62,300 bases of DNA from Gemmatimonadota bacterium (GTDB lineage Bacteria > Latescibacterota > UBA2968). The notes under the pieces were generated by a model. The model had not been told where the DNA came from. It did no database searches and saw nothing but the letters and a program-made list of their open reading frames with translations. The position numbers were made by a program, and so were the translations under genes. The stretch spans positions 1-62,300 of the forward strand of contig JAPOXY010000173.1 in the NCBI GenBank assembly GCA_026706845.1, in the 5' to 3' direction. Position 1 is the stretch's first letter. Each line of letters opens with the position of its first letter. Below are positions 49,162 to 58,800 of the stretch, piece after piece.

Positions 49162-50658
49162 ATGGCCTGGTGGCAATCCGTTTTGCTGGCCTCTTACAGC
49201 CTTGTGTTTGCATTGCTGATGCTCGTAAGCCTGCATCGACACTTGATGGTACACCTCTATTACAAGCACCGTCGCAAACAACCCATTCCCCGCGGCACCT
49301 TTGATGAATTACCCTTTGTGACAGTGCAATTGCCCGTATTTAATGAACGCTATGTGGTCGAACGACTGATTCGCGCGGTCGCCAAAATGGATTATCCAGC
49401 CGACCGCCTCGAAATTCAGGTTTTAGACGACTCGACCGATGAAACAACCGCAATCGCCAGACAGTGCGTTGATGAACTTCGACATTCGGGACTGAATATC
49501 GCGCTGATACACCGCAAAACGCGCACCGGGTATAAAGCCGGTGCGCTCGCAGAGGGATTGCGGGTCGCACGCGGTGAATTGATCGCAATTTTTGACGCCG
49601 ATTTTCTGCCGCCACCGGACTTTTTGAACAAAACCATCCCGCATTTCGCAGAACCACAAGTCGGCATGGTTCAGACGCGCTGGGGGCATCTGAATCGGGA
49701 CTACTCCATTTTGACACGCGTACAGGCCATCTATCTCGACGGCCATTTTGTTATGGAACACGGTGCCCGAAGCCGCTCGGGCTTGTTTTTCAATTTTAAC
49801 GGCACAGCGGGCGTCTGGCGCCGGGCTTGTATCGATGAAGCCGGCGGCTGGCAGCACGATACCCTGACTGAAGACCTCGACTTGAGCTATCGCGCGCAAT
49901 TGGCGGGATGGCAATTTGTCTATCTCTCAGATACCGTAACGCCAGCCGAAATCCCCGTGGAAGTAAATGCCTGGAAATCACAGCAATTTCGATGGGCAAA
50001 AGGCTCTGTTCAAACCGCTAAAAAAACACTGAAGACCCTGTTGCAAAGCCATCTCCCATGGCGCGTAAAGGGCGAAGCCGCTTTTCATCTGGTAACCAAT
50101 TTTGCATATTGTTTGATGGCAATGATCGCCATTCTCATTTTTCCCGCAATTGTTCTGCGGGAAGACCTGGGATGGCTCAGGGTGGTAATAATCGATTTTC
50201 CCCTCTTTGTAGGCGCGACGGGCGTGATCTCGAGATACTACATCCACTCGCAGCGAGAAATATATTCGGATTGGAAATCGCGCATCCTGTATTTGCCATT
50301 CGTACTCGCTCTGGGCATGGGGATTTCATTGAACAACGCGCGCGGAGTGATTCAGGCTTTGCGGGGGCACGAGACCGCATTCAACCGCACCCCTAAGTAT
50401 CGCGTTATCGGCAGGAATGGAAATTGGTATCGCAAAAATTACGCCCTGCGAAAAAACATGACGTCATTTTTGGAAATTGGACTCGGATTTTATTTGCTGG
50501 GTGCCATGGCGTATTCGATTGCGAAAGGGCTGTATTTTCCCGTACCATTCCTGATTTTGTTTGCCGCTGGTTTTATTTATGTGGGGGGGATGTCTTTATT
50601 CCAGGGCATGTGGGCGAAAATACATTCGCAAGCAATTGAAGTCGCAGAAGCAAACTAA
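49162..50658 (+). CDS. Membrane family-2 glycosyltransferase (cellulose-synthase-like)
   Basis: 498 residues with an N-terminal membrane helix and about four C-terminal helices. The processive GT2 signature is complete: DDSTD at 89-93, DAD at 145-147, TED at 236-238, QQFRW at 274-278. Such enzymes polymerise beta-linked glycans or glycosylate lipids at the inner membrane. ATG 49162 is chosen over GTG 49117 for its strong ribosome-binding site. It is followed 21 nt on by the TonB-like gene, a combination that suggests a cell-envelope or exopolysaccharide role. Resembles the CgtA/BcsA-like group often called beta-mannan or cellulose synthase-like. Confidence 0.9.
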   Translation: MAWWQSVLLASYSLVFALLMLVSLHRHLMVHLYYKHRRKQPIPRGTFDELPFVTVQLPVFNERYVVERLIRAVAKMDYPADRLEIQVLDDSTDETTAIARQCVDELRHSGLNIALIHRKTRTGYKAGALAEGLRVARGELIAIFDADFLPPPDFLNKTIPHFAEPQVGMVQTRWGHLNRDYSILTRVQAIYLDGHFVMEHGARSRSGLFFNFNGTAGVWRRACIDEAGGWQHDTLTEDLDLSYRAQLAGWQFVYLSDTVTPAEIPVEVNAWKSQQFRWAKGSVQTAKKTLKTLLQSHLPWRVKGEAAFHLVTNFAYCLMAMIAILIFPAIVLREDLGWLRVVIIDFPLFVGATGVISRYYIHSQREIYSDWKSRILYLPFVLALGMGISLNNARGVIQALRGHETAFNRTPKYRVIGRNGNWYRKNYALRKNMTSFLEIGLGFYLLGAMAYSIAKGLYFPVPFLILFAAGFIYVGGMSLFQGMWAKIHSQAIEVAEAN

Positions 50659-50679
50659 AAACAAAGGCGGAACGGGTAT

Positions 50680-51531
50680 ATGGCAACGCGACTCAACAAT
50701 CCATACCTCTGGGCTTATACCGCAGCCATTCTGCTGCACATTCTGTTTCTGCTCCTGGAGAACCCGCTGTGGCGGTCTGCGCTCATTGTGCCGCAACCAG
50801 AAAAAATACCCGTATCACCACCCCTGACATTTGAATTTGTCGATGTGCCCCAAAATCGAGACGACGCACCGCCCGAAGAAACGCCGTTGCTCGCAGAGCG
50901 CGATAACATCTCTCGCGATCAACAGACGGCCTTGCCCGAAAGCCACTTACCATTTTCTGATGGCATATCACAGGCAAAGAACATAGCGACGCCAGCGCAG
51001 GGAAAGTCGCGCAGTGAGACACAAAGCGCAGACCGCACGCAGGAAACCACCGACAACCCCTTTAGTTTTGTGGAGGTATTGCAGAAAAATCCCGAGGAAG
51101 CGCGAAAAGAGCGAGAACGCGCGGTGCTGGGCGGGGAATTGCCCCAATCGCACATAGATATGGACAATCGCAAAACCCGCGCACTCGAACGCGGAGGATT
51201 GCAACTGAGTACTTATGCCTGGAATTTCGCACCCTATATGCAATATCTCAAACGACATATTGACCGTCATATATATCCGCCTCGCGCATTCGAGTTGGGT
51301 ATGATCGATGGTAAGACCAGAGTGAAATTCAGAATCTGGCGCGACGGTCGGCTCGAAGGTCCCGAGTTGATCGACTATGAGGGCAGTGAGTTGTTGCTCA
51401 AAACGAGCCTGAAGGCTGTTGAACTATCGGCACCATTCAAGGCATTACCCCCAGATTTCCCGGATGAGTACCTCGACATTACGGGTACTTTTGAATATTT
51501 AATTTTTGGAAAAGGGCAAAGGCGACAATAA
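50680..51531 (+). CDS. TonB-like energy transducer
   Basis: 283 residues with one N-terminal membrane helix (YLWAYTAAILLHILFLLLE), a long hydrophilic, Pro/Glu-rich linker (about 40-180), and a C-terminal domain (MQYLKRHIDRHIYPPRAFELG..TRVKFRIWRDGRLEGPELIDYEGS) like TonB. TonB spans the periplasm and passes proton-motive energy to outer-membrane receptors. ExbB and ExbD genes follow immediately, supporting this role. No TonB-dependent receptor is in the window. Confidence 0.8.
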   Translation: MATRLNNPYLWAYTAAILLHILFLLLENPLWRSALIVPQPEKIPVSPPLTFEFVDVPQNRDDAPPEETPLLAERDNISRDQQTALPESHLPFSDGISQAKNIATPAQGKSRSETQSADRTQETTDNPFSFVEVLQKNPEEARKERERAVLGGELPQSHIDMDNRKTRALERGGLQLSTYAWNFAPYMQYLKRHIDRHIYPPRAFELGMIDGKTRVKFRIWRDGRLEGPELIDYEGSELLLKTSLKAVELSAPFKALPPDFPDEYLDITGTFEYLIFGKGQRRQ

Positions 51532-51532
51532 T

Positions 51533-52159
51533 ATGGGCTGGGCACTATTTGAACAGGGTGGCCTCATGATGTATCCTCTGACCTTGTGCTCAGTACTGGC
51601 TTTGGGCATTGCGATTGAGCGCGGGTTTGCACTGCGCCGTCGCGCCGTCATCCGGCCCGAAATTGTCAGTGTAATCGACAATATTCAAGGACCAGAAGAT
51701 ATCGGATTGGCTTTGAACGTCTGTCGGCAGCACAAAGGGCCTTTCTCCGCGGTAATGCGCGCGGGATTGGACAATCGCCATTTGTCCTTAGAAGAGGTTA
51801 GAGAAAGCATTCTGGATCAGGGCCGTCAGGAAATGGGCGTATTGCAAAAGGGACTGGTAGTACTGGAGACCGTAGCGGGAGTTTCACCGCTTTTGGGACT
51901 CCTGGGTACTGTTCTGGGCATGATTAAAGTTTTTCAACAGGTTTCAGAAGTGGGTGTAGGACAGGCCAATCTCCTGGCAGGGGGCATTTCCGAAGCAATT
52001 CTAACGACTGCCGCTGGACTTTTTATTGCGATTCCATCACTCGTATTTTACAATTTATACAGCAGTCGCGCAGAAAGCTTGATTTTGGAAATTGAGAAAT
52101 ACGCCAATACCCTCCTGAAAAAGCTCCGGGGGTTTCAAGGCTCCGAAGGTGAACAGTGA
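51533..52159 (+). CDS. exbB: ExbB/TolQ proton channel subunit
   Basis: 208 residues with three membrane helices. GVSPLLGLLGTVLGMIKVFQQVSEVGVGQANLLAGGISEAILTTAAGLFIAIPSLVFYNLY is the MotA/TolQ/ExbB signature. It forms the pentameric channel for the ExbD stator pair, feeding TonB. ATG 51533 is one base after the TonB stop; the end overlaps ExbD by one base (TGATG). Confidence 0.9.
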   Translation: MGWALFEQGGLMMYPLTLCSVLALGIAIERGFALRRRAVIRPEIVSVIDNIQGPEDIGLALNVCRQHKGPFSAVMRAGLDNRHLSLEEVRESILDQGRQEMGVLQKGLVVLETVAGVSPLLGLLGTVLGMIKVFQQVSEVGVGQANLLAGGISEAILTTAAGLFIAIPSLVFYNLYSSRAESLILEIEKYANTLLKKLRGFQGSEGEQ

Positions 52160-52572
52160 TGCGAATGCAAATGCCCCTCAAGCGCCGCCCGGCCATCAAT
52201 GTAACCTCGTTGATCGACGTCCTGTTTTTATTGCTTACATTTTTTCTCGTAACCACGCAATTTATCGATCAATCCGCACTCAAGGTCGAACTGCCCGCCA
52301 TGGAACACGCGGAAAAAACGCAGCATCCAAGACGTTATATTCTCAACGTATCGGCAGATGGTCAAATGGCATTAGATGGTCAGACCGTCGATCAATCGGC
52401 ATTGCGGGAATTATTAAAACAACACGCTGCGGATATCGATGAAAGTGGGGGTCTCATTTTGCGAGCAGACCGCCAATTGCCTTATGGCGACGTGATGTCG
52501 ATTCTGGACCTCGTCAGAGGTGTGGGAATCAGACGGATTACCAATGCCACAGCGGAACGAATAGACGAATAG
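52159..52572 (+). CDS. exbD: ExbD/TolR subunit
   Basis: 137 residues with an N-terminal membrane helix (INVTSLIDVLFLLLTFFLV) carrying the essential Asp (LIDVLF) of the family and a periplasmic domain (LRADRQLPYGDVMSILDLVRGVGIRRITNAT). It starts at ATG 52159 (GTG 52156 in frame overlaps the exbB stop). Its stop codon lies in an 8-bp repeat array. With ExbB it drives TonB. Confidence 0.9.
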   Translation: MRMQMPLKRRPAINVTSLIDVLFLLLTFFLVTTQFIDQSALKVELPAMEHAEKTQHPRRYILNVSADGQMALDGQTVDQSALRELLKQHAADIDESGGLILRADRQLPYGDVMSILDLVRGVGIRRITNATAERIDE

Positions 52573-52668
52573 ACGAATAGACGAACCCCGCCCTACCACC
52601 AAAAATCACTACGAGTTTCGATTCGTTGATTCGCTGATTCGTTGATTCGCTGATTCGTTGATTCGCCG
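52561..52668. repeat. Two 8-bp tandem arrays between exbD and the sigma factor gene
   Basis: Three copies of atagacga (52561-52584) start in the exbD stop codon. After 36 bases come six copies of attcg(t/c)tg type (52621-52668: attcgttg, attcgctg, alternating, last attcgccg). The arrays are roughly inverse complements (cgaat / attcg), so a long imperfect hairpin could form just upstream of the sigma-factor gene. Confidence 0.75.
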
Positions 52669-52681
52669 AGAGGTCGGAACA

Positions 52682-53290
52682 ATGCGCGATTCAAAATCGT
52701 CCAATTTTTCACATATTGAAGATATCCAAATCGTCGCCCGGGTCTTAGAGGGCAACACTGAGGCTTTCTCCGTGCTGGTTCAGCGACACCATGAACGCGT
52801 GTACAATGCGGTTTACAGCCTTATTGGCGATCTCGACGAAGCCGACGATTTGGCGCAAGAAGCATTTCTCAAGGCATTTCGCGCCCTGAATCGATTTCGG
52901 GGACAATCGCTATTTTCAACATGGTTGCACCGCATCGCTATCAACTGCTGCTTAGATCACCTCAAATCCAGACATCGACGCAGCTTTATATCTCTGGATG
53001 AACATCGAGAAAATTGGGATGCACCGCGCATCTGGGCGGGTCAGCCCCAAAATGCAGATATGCGCGTTGAACAACGGGAACTTCAAGAAATTCTCGAATG
53101 CGCCCTGAACGATCTATCTGAAGAATATCGCATAACCTTTGTTTTGAGAGAAATTGAAGGTCTAACCTATGAAGAAATCGCCGAATTGCTCAAATGCTCA
53201 ATAGGAACCGTTAAGTCTCGCCTGTTTCGAGGACGAGCAAAACTCCGCGAAATTTTGCAAGTGCAATACGACAACTGGATTGAGGCGTGA
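52682..53290 (+). CDS. ECF RNA polymerase sigma factor (RpoE-like)
   Basis: About 202 residues from ATG 52682 (AGAGGT upstream). Region 2 is HHERVYNAVYSLIGDLDEADDLAQEAFLKAFRALNRFRGQSLFSTWLHRIAINCCLDHLKSR, and region 4 is EEYRITFVLREIEGLTYEEIAELLKCSIGTVKSRLFRGRAKLRE. ECF factors direct polymerase to envelope- or metal-stress promoters. A membrane anti-sigma-like gene follows at once. The Spy-like gene and RND pump behind it are plausible targets. Confidence 0.92.
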   Translation: MRDSKSSNFSHIEDIQIVARVLEGNTEAFSVLVQRHHERVYNAVYSLIGDLDEADDLAQEAFLKAFRALNRFRGQSLFSTWLHRIAINCCLDHLKSRHRRSFISLDEHRENWDAPRIWAGQPQNADMRVEQRELQEILECALNDLSEEYRITFVLREIEGLTYEEIAELLKCSIGTVKSRLFRGRAKLREILQVQYDNWIEA

Positions 53291-53292
53291 AT

Positions 53293-53766
53293 ATGGACGC
53301 AGACAACACCATTGACATCAACCGAGAATTGTTGTCGGCTTATCTCGACGATGCGCTGACAGAAGCAGACCGGGCCAGAGTTGAAATGCTGTTGCGCACA
53401 TCCGACAGTCTCAGGCGTGAACTGGCCGAGATGGTGCGCGTGCGACAACTATTTGCCGCCTGGTCTCCGCCTGCACCCGACCGTTTTTTTGTGCGGCGTG
53501 TAGATATAAAAATCCAGGAAGAAGTGGCGCGAATGAAAAACCGATGGGGATTTCAAAAATTCGCCACTGCCGCAATGTTGCTGATCTCCATTGGCTCGCT
53601 GGCATTTTTGACCCAGCGCCTGGACAGAAATGTTGAACCCCTCACGCTGGATGCTTTTTTACAGGGTTCGCTCGACCGCGAGGTTCGAGAAGTTGTGAGT
53701 TTGACCGAAGATGATTTTTCCAAAGATCGCGTGCTCGACCTCGTCTTATCCGACAACACGCGTTAG
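53293..53766 (+). CDS. Membrane anti-sigma factor
   Basis: 157 residues. ATG 53293 has GAGG 7 nt upstream; GTG 53287 overlaps the sigma stop. The cytoplasmic N-terminus (INRELLSAYLDDALTEADRARVEMLLRTSDSLRRELAEM) resembles the anti-sigma domain, but the zinc-binding Cys and His are absent. A single membrane helix (FATAAMLLISIGSLAFL) near residue 95 is followed by a short periplasmic tail. It should hold the sigma factor inactive until an envelope signal is received. Encoded next to it, as usual. Confidence 0.82.
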   Translation: MDADNTIDINRELLSAYLDDALTEADRARVEMLLRTSDSLRRELAEMVRVRQLFAAWSPPAPDRFFVRRVDIKIQEEVARMKNRWGFQKFATAAMLLISIGSLAFLTQRLDRNVEPLTLDAFLQGSLDREVREVVSLTEDDFSKDRVLDLVLSDNTR

Positions 53767-53778
53767 AAGGTTTTTATT

Positions 53779-54162
53779 ATGTTTATTTCGCGTTTCCGCT
53801 TTATATGCCTGATCGTTTTGTGTTTATTACTCGGCGCAGTAATAGGGACTGTTTACGAAAGTCTCGCGTCTGGTGATTCTGGAAAGAGACGGGTGCGCAT
53901 GTCTGAAATGGTGGCAAAGCTCGACCTATCAGATAATCAGAAAGCGCAACTGGACACAATCCTCGAACAAGGGCGTAAATGCATGGTCGATATCAACACG
54001 GCCTATCGCTCTGAGTTTGGTAAAGTGAGAAACGCAACTCGCGCTCAAATTCGGGAAATTTTGACGCCTGAACAGCGAAAAGAATTTGATGAGATGATGG
54101 CCGAACAGGATGTACGGCGTCATCAGTATAGAAACAGAACCCACAGCAATCAGACAAAATGA
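53779..54162 (+). CDS. Spy/CpxP-like periplasmic protein
   Basis: 127 residues with a signal anchor (FICLIVLCLLLGAVIGTVY) and an alpha-helical periplasmic part containing KLDLSDNQKAQLDTIL and ILTPEQRKEFDEMM, the L-T-x-x-Q pair of the CpxP/Spy/ZraP family. Such proteins act as periplasmic chaperones and as sensors for metal or folding stress (CnrX is similar). Location between an anti-sigma gene and an RND operon supports a role as signal sensor. Confidence 0.75.
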   Translation: MFISRFRFICLIVLCLLLGAVIGTVYESLASGDSGKRRVRMSEMVAKLDLSDNQKAQLDTILEQGRKCMVDINTAYRSEFGKVRNATRAQIREILTPEQRKEFDEMMAEQDVRRHQYRNRTHSNQTK

Positions 54163-54230
54163 AAAGAAATTTGTGCAAAAATAAGTGAGTAATCATTTAC
54201 TTTCTTTATAAGTCCTGAGAAGACGGAGGG

Positions 54231-55805
54231 ATGATGCAAAAAATAGCCAACCATCGATGGTTCGTTCTGCTTTTTCTCGCGCTCTTTGCCTGTGGCGAAG
54301 AAGAAGCAGAACAGGAACAGGGCGGACGTGCTGGACGCGGTGGACGCGGTGGACGCGGTGGCGGTGCTGCTGCGCCCGTCAAGGTCGAGACTGTAAAACA
54401 AGGGGATATTTCGGCATATATTCTCAAAAACACAACTCTCGAAGCCGAAAGATGGGTTGACGTTCGAGCGCGCAGATCCGGGCAGGTCATCGCGATCTCA
54501 AAAGAAGAAGGCGACCCCGTACGCGAGGGCACCGTAATGGCGCGGCTCGACGCCGACGCTGCCCAGATCAGTGTTGCGCAGCGAGAAGTTGCCTATCAGG
54601 AAGCCAAACAGCGATATGAACGCGAAGATGCCCTATTTCAGCGCAATCTGGGTAGCAAACAGTCTTATGAAAATGCCAAAACCCAATTCGAATCGGCCAA
54701 AGCACAACTCGAACAGGCCAAACTCGATTTGAGCTACACGGCGATTAGATCGCCCATTCAAGGCATTATGACACTGAGAAATATCGAAGTGGGCAACATG
54801 GTCACCAACAATCAGGTAGTGGCCTCTGTAGCCAAATTTGATCCCCTGCTTGCGCGCATCCAGGTAACGGAAAAGGATTTTGGTAAAATCACCGTAGGAC
54901 AGACTGCGCGCATCACAGTTGAAGCCGCGCCTGAAAGAGAATTTACGGGCACAGTAAAAATGATCAGCCCCGTGGTAGATCCCGAAAGCGGCACGGTCAA
55001 AGTAACCGTCGAGATACCCCGAACAGATAAAAGTCTATTGCGTCCCGGGATGTTTGCCTCGGTTTATATTATCACGGAAACGCGAAGAAACACCCTGGTC
55101 ATTCCCAAAAAAGCCCTCGTACTCGAAGGAGAAGGCAACCAGGTATTTACCTTTGAAACCGATCCCGAAAGCGGGCGCGGGCAGGCGCAGCGCAGGCGTA
55201 TTGAAATCGGCTTTACAGATAGCGATCGTTTAGAGATACTCAACGGCCTTTCCCAGGGAGAGCGAGTCATTACCGTAGGGCAGGAAGGATTGAGACCGGG
55301 TTCTCCCGTGCGCCTCGTAGGAGAAGCCGCACCTCCCGCATTTGCCGGACGCGGCGGACAGGGTAGGCAGGGACGCGGACAGATGGGTCAAGGGGGACAG
55401 GGACGCGCTGGACGTGGGCAAATGGGACAGGGAGGACAACGAGGCGGGAGTACTATGGCAGGTGGTGAGGGACAGGGCAGGCAAGGACGCGGACAGATGG
55501 GACAGGGAGGACAACGAGGCGGGAGTACTATGGCAGGTGGTGAGGGACAGGGCAGGCAAGGACGCGGACAGATGGGTCAAGGGGGACAGGGCAGAGGATT
55601 TGCCGGTGGGCAAGGACGCGGTGGCGGTGATCCCACAGATCGCATAAAACGCATGATCGAGCGCTTTCCCGAAGTCAAAACCGAATATGAAAAGCGCGTA
55701 AAAGACGATCCCGAACTCGCAACAAATATGGAAAAACTCCGCGCTTTTGTAGCTGAAATGCGAGAAAAAGGATTGATACAAGGACGTGGTGGACGAGGTA
55801 ATTAA
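54231..55805 (+). CDS. RND periplasmic adaptor lipoprotein with Gly/Gln-rich repeat tail
   Basis: 524 residues. A lipoprotein signal peptide ends LALFAC (Cys21). A glycine-arginine stretch (GRAGRGGRGGRGGG) leads into a HlyD/MFP core: barrel-sandwich (VDVRARRSGQVIAISKEEGDPVREGT), coiled hairpin (YEREDALFQRNLGSKQSYENAKTQFESAKAQLEQAKLDLSYT), beta-barrel and MP domain. Residues about 380-460 are a low-complexity insert rich in GRGQMGQGGQ with two perfect 25-residue copies. A helical segment at the end (IKRMIERFPEVKTEYEKRVKDD) is not part of the usual family. Starts ATG 54231 (or 54234) with GGAGGG adjacent. Partners with the RND gene downstream. Confidence 0.88.
   Translation: MMQKIANHRWFVLLFLALFACGEEEAEQEQGGRAGRGGRGGRGGGAAAPVKVETVKQGDISAYILKNTTLEAERWVDVRARRSGQVIAISKEEGDPVREGTVMARLDADAAQISVAQREVAYQEAKQRYEREDALFQRNLGSKQSYENAKTQFESAKAQLEQAKLDLSYTAIRSPIQGIMTLRNIEVGNMVTNNQVVASVAKFDPLLARIQVTEKDFGKITVGQTARITVEAAPEREFTGTVKMISPVVDPESGTVKVTVEIPRTDKSLLRPGMFASVYIITETRRNTLVIPKKALVLEGEGNQVFTFETDPESGRGQAQRRRIEIGFTDSDRLEILNGLSQGERVITVGQEGLRPGSPVRLVGEAAPPAFAGRGGQGRQGRGQMGQGGQGRAGRGQMGQGGQRGGSTMAGGEGQGRQGRGQMGQGGQRGGSTMAGGEGQGRQGRGQMGQGGQGRGFAGGQGRGGGDPTDRIKRMIERFPEVKTEYEKRVKDDPELATNMEKLRAFVAEMREKGLIQGRGGRGN
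55422..55571 (+). repeat. Perfect 75-bp tandem repeat inside the adaptor gene
   Basis: Two copies of a 75-nt unit starting atgggacaggga (55422-55496 and 55497-55571), with a partial third copy from 55572. It encodes 25 residues including MGQGGQRGGSTMAGG. In-frame, so changes in copy number would keep the reading frame. Confidence 0.85.
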
Positions 55806-55810
55806 AACTT

Positions 55811-58800
55811 ATGAAGCTCATTGAATTTTCAACCCGGCGACGGGTAACAGTAACGATGTTTGTGGCTGCGGCAGTGCTATTCGGCATGGTTGCTTTTCAG
55901 CGCCTATCGATCAACCTGCTGCCCGATATCACCTATCCCACCCTGACGGTGCGCACAGAATACGAAGGCACAGCACCCTCGGAGATGGAACGCTTAATCA
56001 CCGAGCCGATTGAGGGGTCTGTGGGTGTGGTAAATGGAGTTATCCGGGTCACATCGACCTCGCGCCCTGGCATGTCGGATGTGGTGGTGGAATTTGCCTG
56101 GGGTACGGACATGGATTTTGCTTCACTCGATATTCGGGAAAAGCTCGATCAGGTACGCCTACCACAGGACGTGAGAAAACCCGTACTGCTGAGATTTGAC
56201 CCCTCGTTGGACCCGATCATGCGTATCGGACTCTACGGCGAAGAAAGCCTGATCGCGCTGCGCCTCCTGGCCGAAGAAGAAATTAAGCCCGAATTGGAAA
56301 GCCTCGAAGGGGTCGCATCTGTGCGCGTCAATGGTGGCCTGGAAGAAGAAATACAAGTTGAAATTGACCAGCCCAAACTGGCTGCACTGCGCATTCCTCT
56401 ATCTCAGGTCGTCAATCGCTTAGCCCAGGAAAATGTGAACTTGACGGGAGGAGAACTCAAAGATGGCGAAGCGGAATACCTGGTTCGCACCTTCAACGAA
56501 TTTAAAACAATAGAAGAAATTCAGGATATTGTGGTGGGCCAACGACAGGGCACCATTATCACATTAGCCGATGTGGGCGCGGTGACCCGAGGACACCGCG
56601 AACGCACGGTAATTACGCGTATTGATCAGCAAGAAAGTGTCGAACTGGCCATATACAAAGAGGGCGATGCCAATACCGTAACAGTTGCGCAATTCGTTAA
56701 AGAGGCCCTTGAGCAATTCCGCCGCACATCCGGCGATTTGCTGGGCAATTCTCGGATGGAGGTCGTCGCGGATCAATCGACATTCATTCGAGACTCGGTT
56801 TCCGAGGTCCTCAACACCGCTATTTTGGGCGGTTTTTTGGCCATTATCGTTCTCTATCTGTTTTTGCAAAGCCCCAAAAGCACGGGCATCATCAGCGTAT
56901 CTATTCCCATTTCAGTTGTTGCGACATTTTTCCTCATGTACGCATCTGACGTAAGCCTCAACATCATGTCTCTGGGAGGTCTTGCCCTGGGAATTGGCAT
57001 GCTGGTTGACAACTCAATTGTCGTACTCGAAAGCGTACAGCGTTACCAGGATAGCGGTCTGAGTCCGCGTGAAGCGACCAATAAAGGGGGGTCTGAAGTG
57101 GGGAAGGCTGTGGTGGCTTCTACAATGACGACAATATGCGTCTTTGTCCCCATTGTTTTTGTAGAAGGCATTGCAGGGCAACTCTTCCGGGACCAGGCAC
57201 TTACCGTGACCTATTCGCTCGTCGCCTCCCTGCTCGTTGCCCTCACGGTCATACCTATGCTGGCTTCATTGGAATTTTCCTGGATTGGCGAATTTGCCGC
57301 CGTAGAGAAACGAAAAAAGGAAAGTGGACACAAGGGGGGTGTAGAAGCCCCAGCCCGTGCTATGGGATTGCTGGGCACGGTTATAGGATGGCTGGGACGC
57401 GGCATTCTGACCTGCCTGACACCTTTATTCTGGATTTTTGACAGAGTGATTGGGCGCGCTTATCTCGTCTATCCGCACATTATCAGATGGGCGCTCAGGC
57501 ATCGCCTGTATGTGATTGGATTGGCAATTGTCCTTTTGGGTGGAACCTGGGAACTCCGCACAAAATTGGGCAGTGAACTGATCCCCGAAATGAGCCAGGG
57601 AGCGTTCTCAATCGCAGTCGAAATGCCGTTGGGCACACCCCTTGCTGCCACCACACAAACCATTCAAGCCATTGAGAGGATTATTCGCAGTCAACCCGAA
57701 GTGCGCTTGGTTTACAGCATTGTCGGTACACAATCGGCATCTGGCGGCAGCGGCGGAGAAGAAAGGGAAAATGTAGGCGAAGTCAATGTCGTACTCCACG
57801 AGGGCATTATTCGAGACCGCGAAATTGCCGTGATGGAACGCTTGCGCCAGATGATCCTGGAAATTCCCGCCGTGGACACAAAATTTACCCGCCCGTCGCT
57901 ATTCTCGTCCCGCACGCCAATCGAAGTGGAAGTCGCCGGTTATAATTTGCAGTCGCTACAGATGATCGCCGGGGAAATGATGGCGCGCATGCAAACCATC
58001 CCGGGACTGACAGATATTAAAACAACGAGCGAGGGCGGTACACCCGAAGTGCAAATTCGGTTTGACCGCAAGCGCGTGGCGCAAATAGGCACGACGATTA
58101 ATGCCATTGGCGGGATTATCCGCAATCAGGTTCAAGGAGAGGTTGCCACACAATTTACCCGAGGAGATCGGCGGGTCGATATTCGCGTTCGTTCCGAAGA
58201 GGAACACCGAAGCACAGTAGATGATCTGAGGCGGTTGATCGTCAGCCCCAACAATGCCCCATCGCCGGTGCCTTTGAGTGTGGTCGCCGATTTACAGGTG
58301 GAAATGGGGCCTGCAGAAATTCGCAGAATTGACCAGGAGCGCGTGGCATTGATTTCAGCCAATCTGGTGGGTCGAAGTCTGAGTGCCGTCGTCGCAGACC
58401 TCGAACGCGAAATTGATCAGATGGAATTACCCGCTGATTTTTCGATTAAAGTGGGTGGTCAGAATGAAGAGCAACAGCGATCGTTTGAAAGTATGCAACT
58501 GGCGATTGGGTTGGCGATTTTTCTCGTTTATCTGGTAATGGCATCGCAGTTTGAATCGCTCGTTCATCCTTTTGTAATCATGTTTGCCATACCTTTTGCT
58601 CTGGTAGGCGTTTTTGCCCTGCTCCTCATAACCGGACAGACCATCAGTGTGGTCGTCCTCATTGGTTTGATTATGTTGGCTGGCATTGTCGTCAACAATG
58701 CCATTGTGCTCATCGATTATATCAACACGCTCCGAAGAGATGAGGGCATGCCCAAAATGGAAGCCATTGCACAGGCGGGCAGAGTGCGCCTGCGTCCCAT

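Noticed and set aside
52621-52668. CRISPR or iteron-type origin
   Set aside because: Octamers are contiguous and in an operon; no replication gene nearby.
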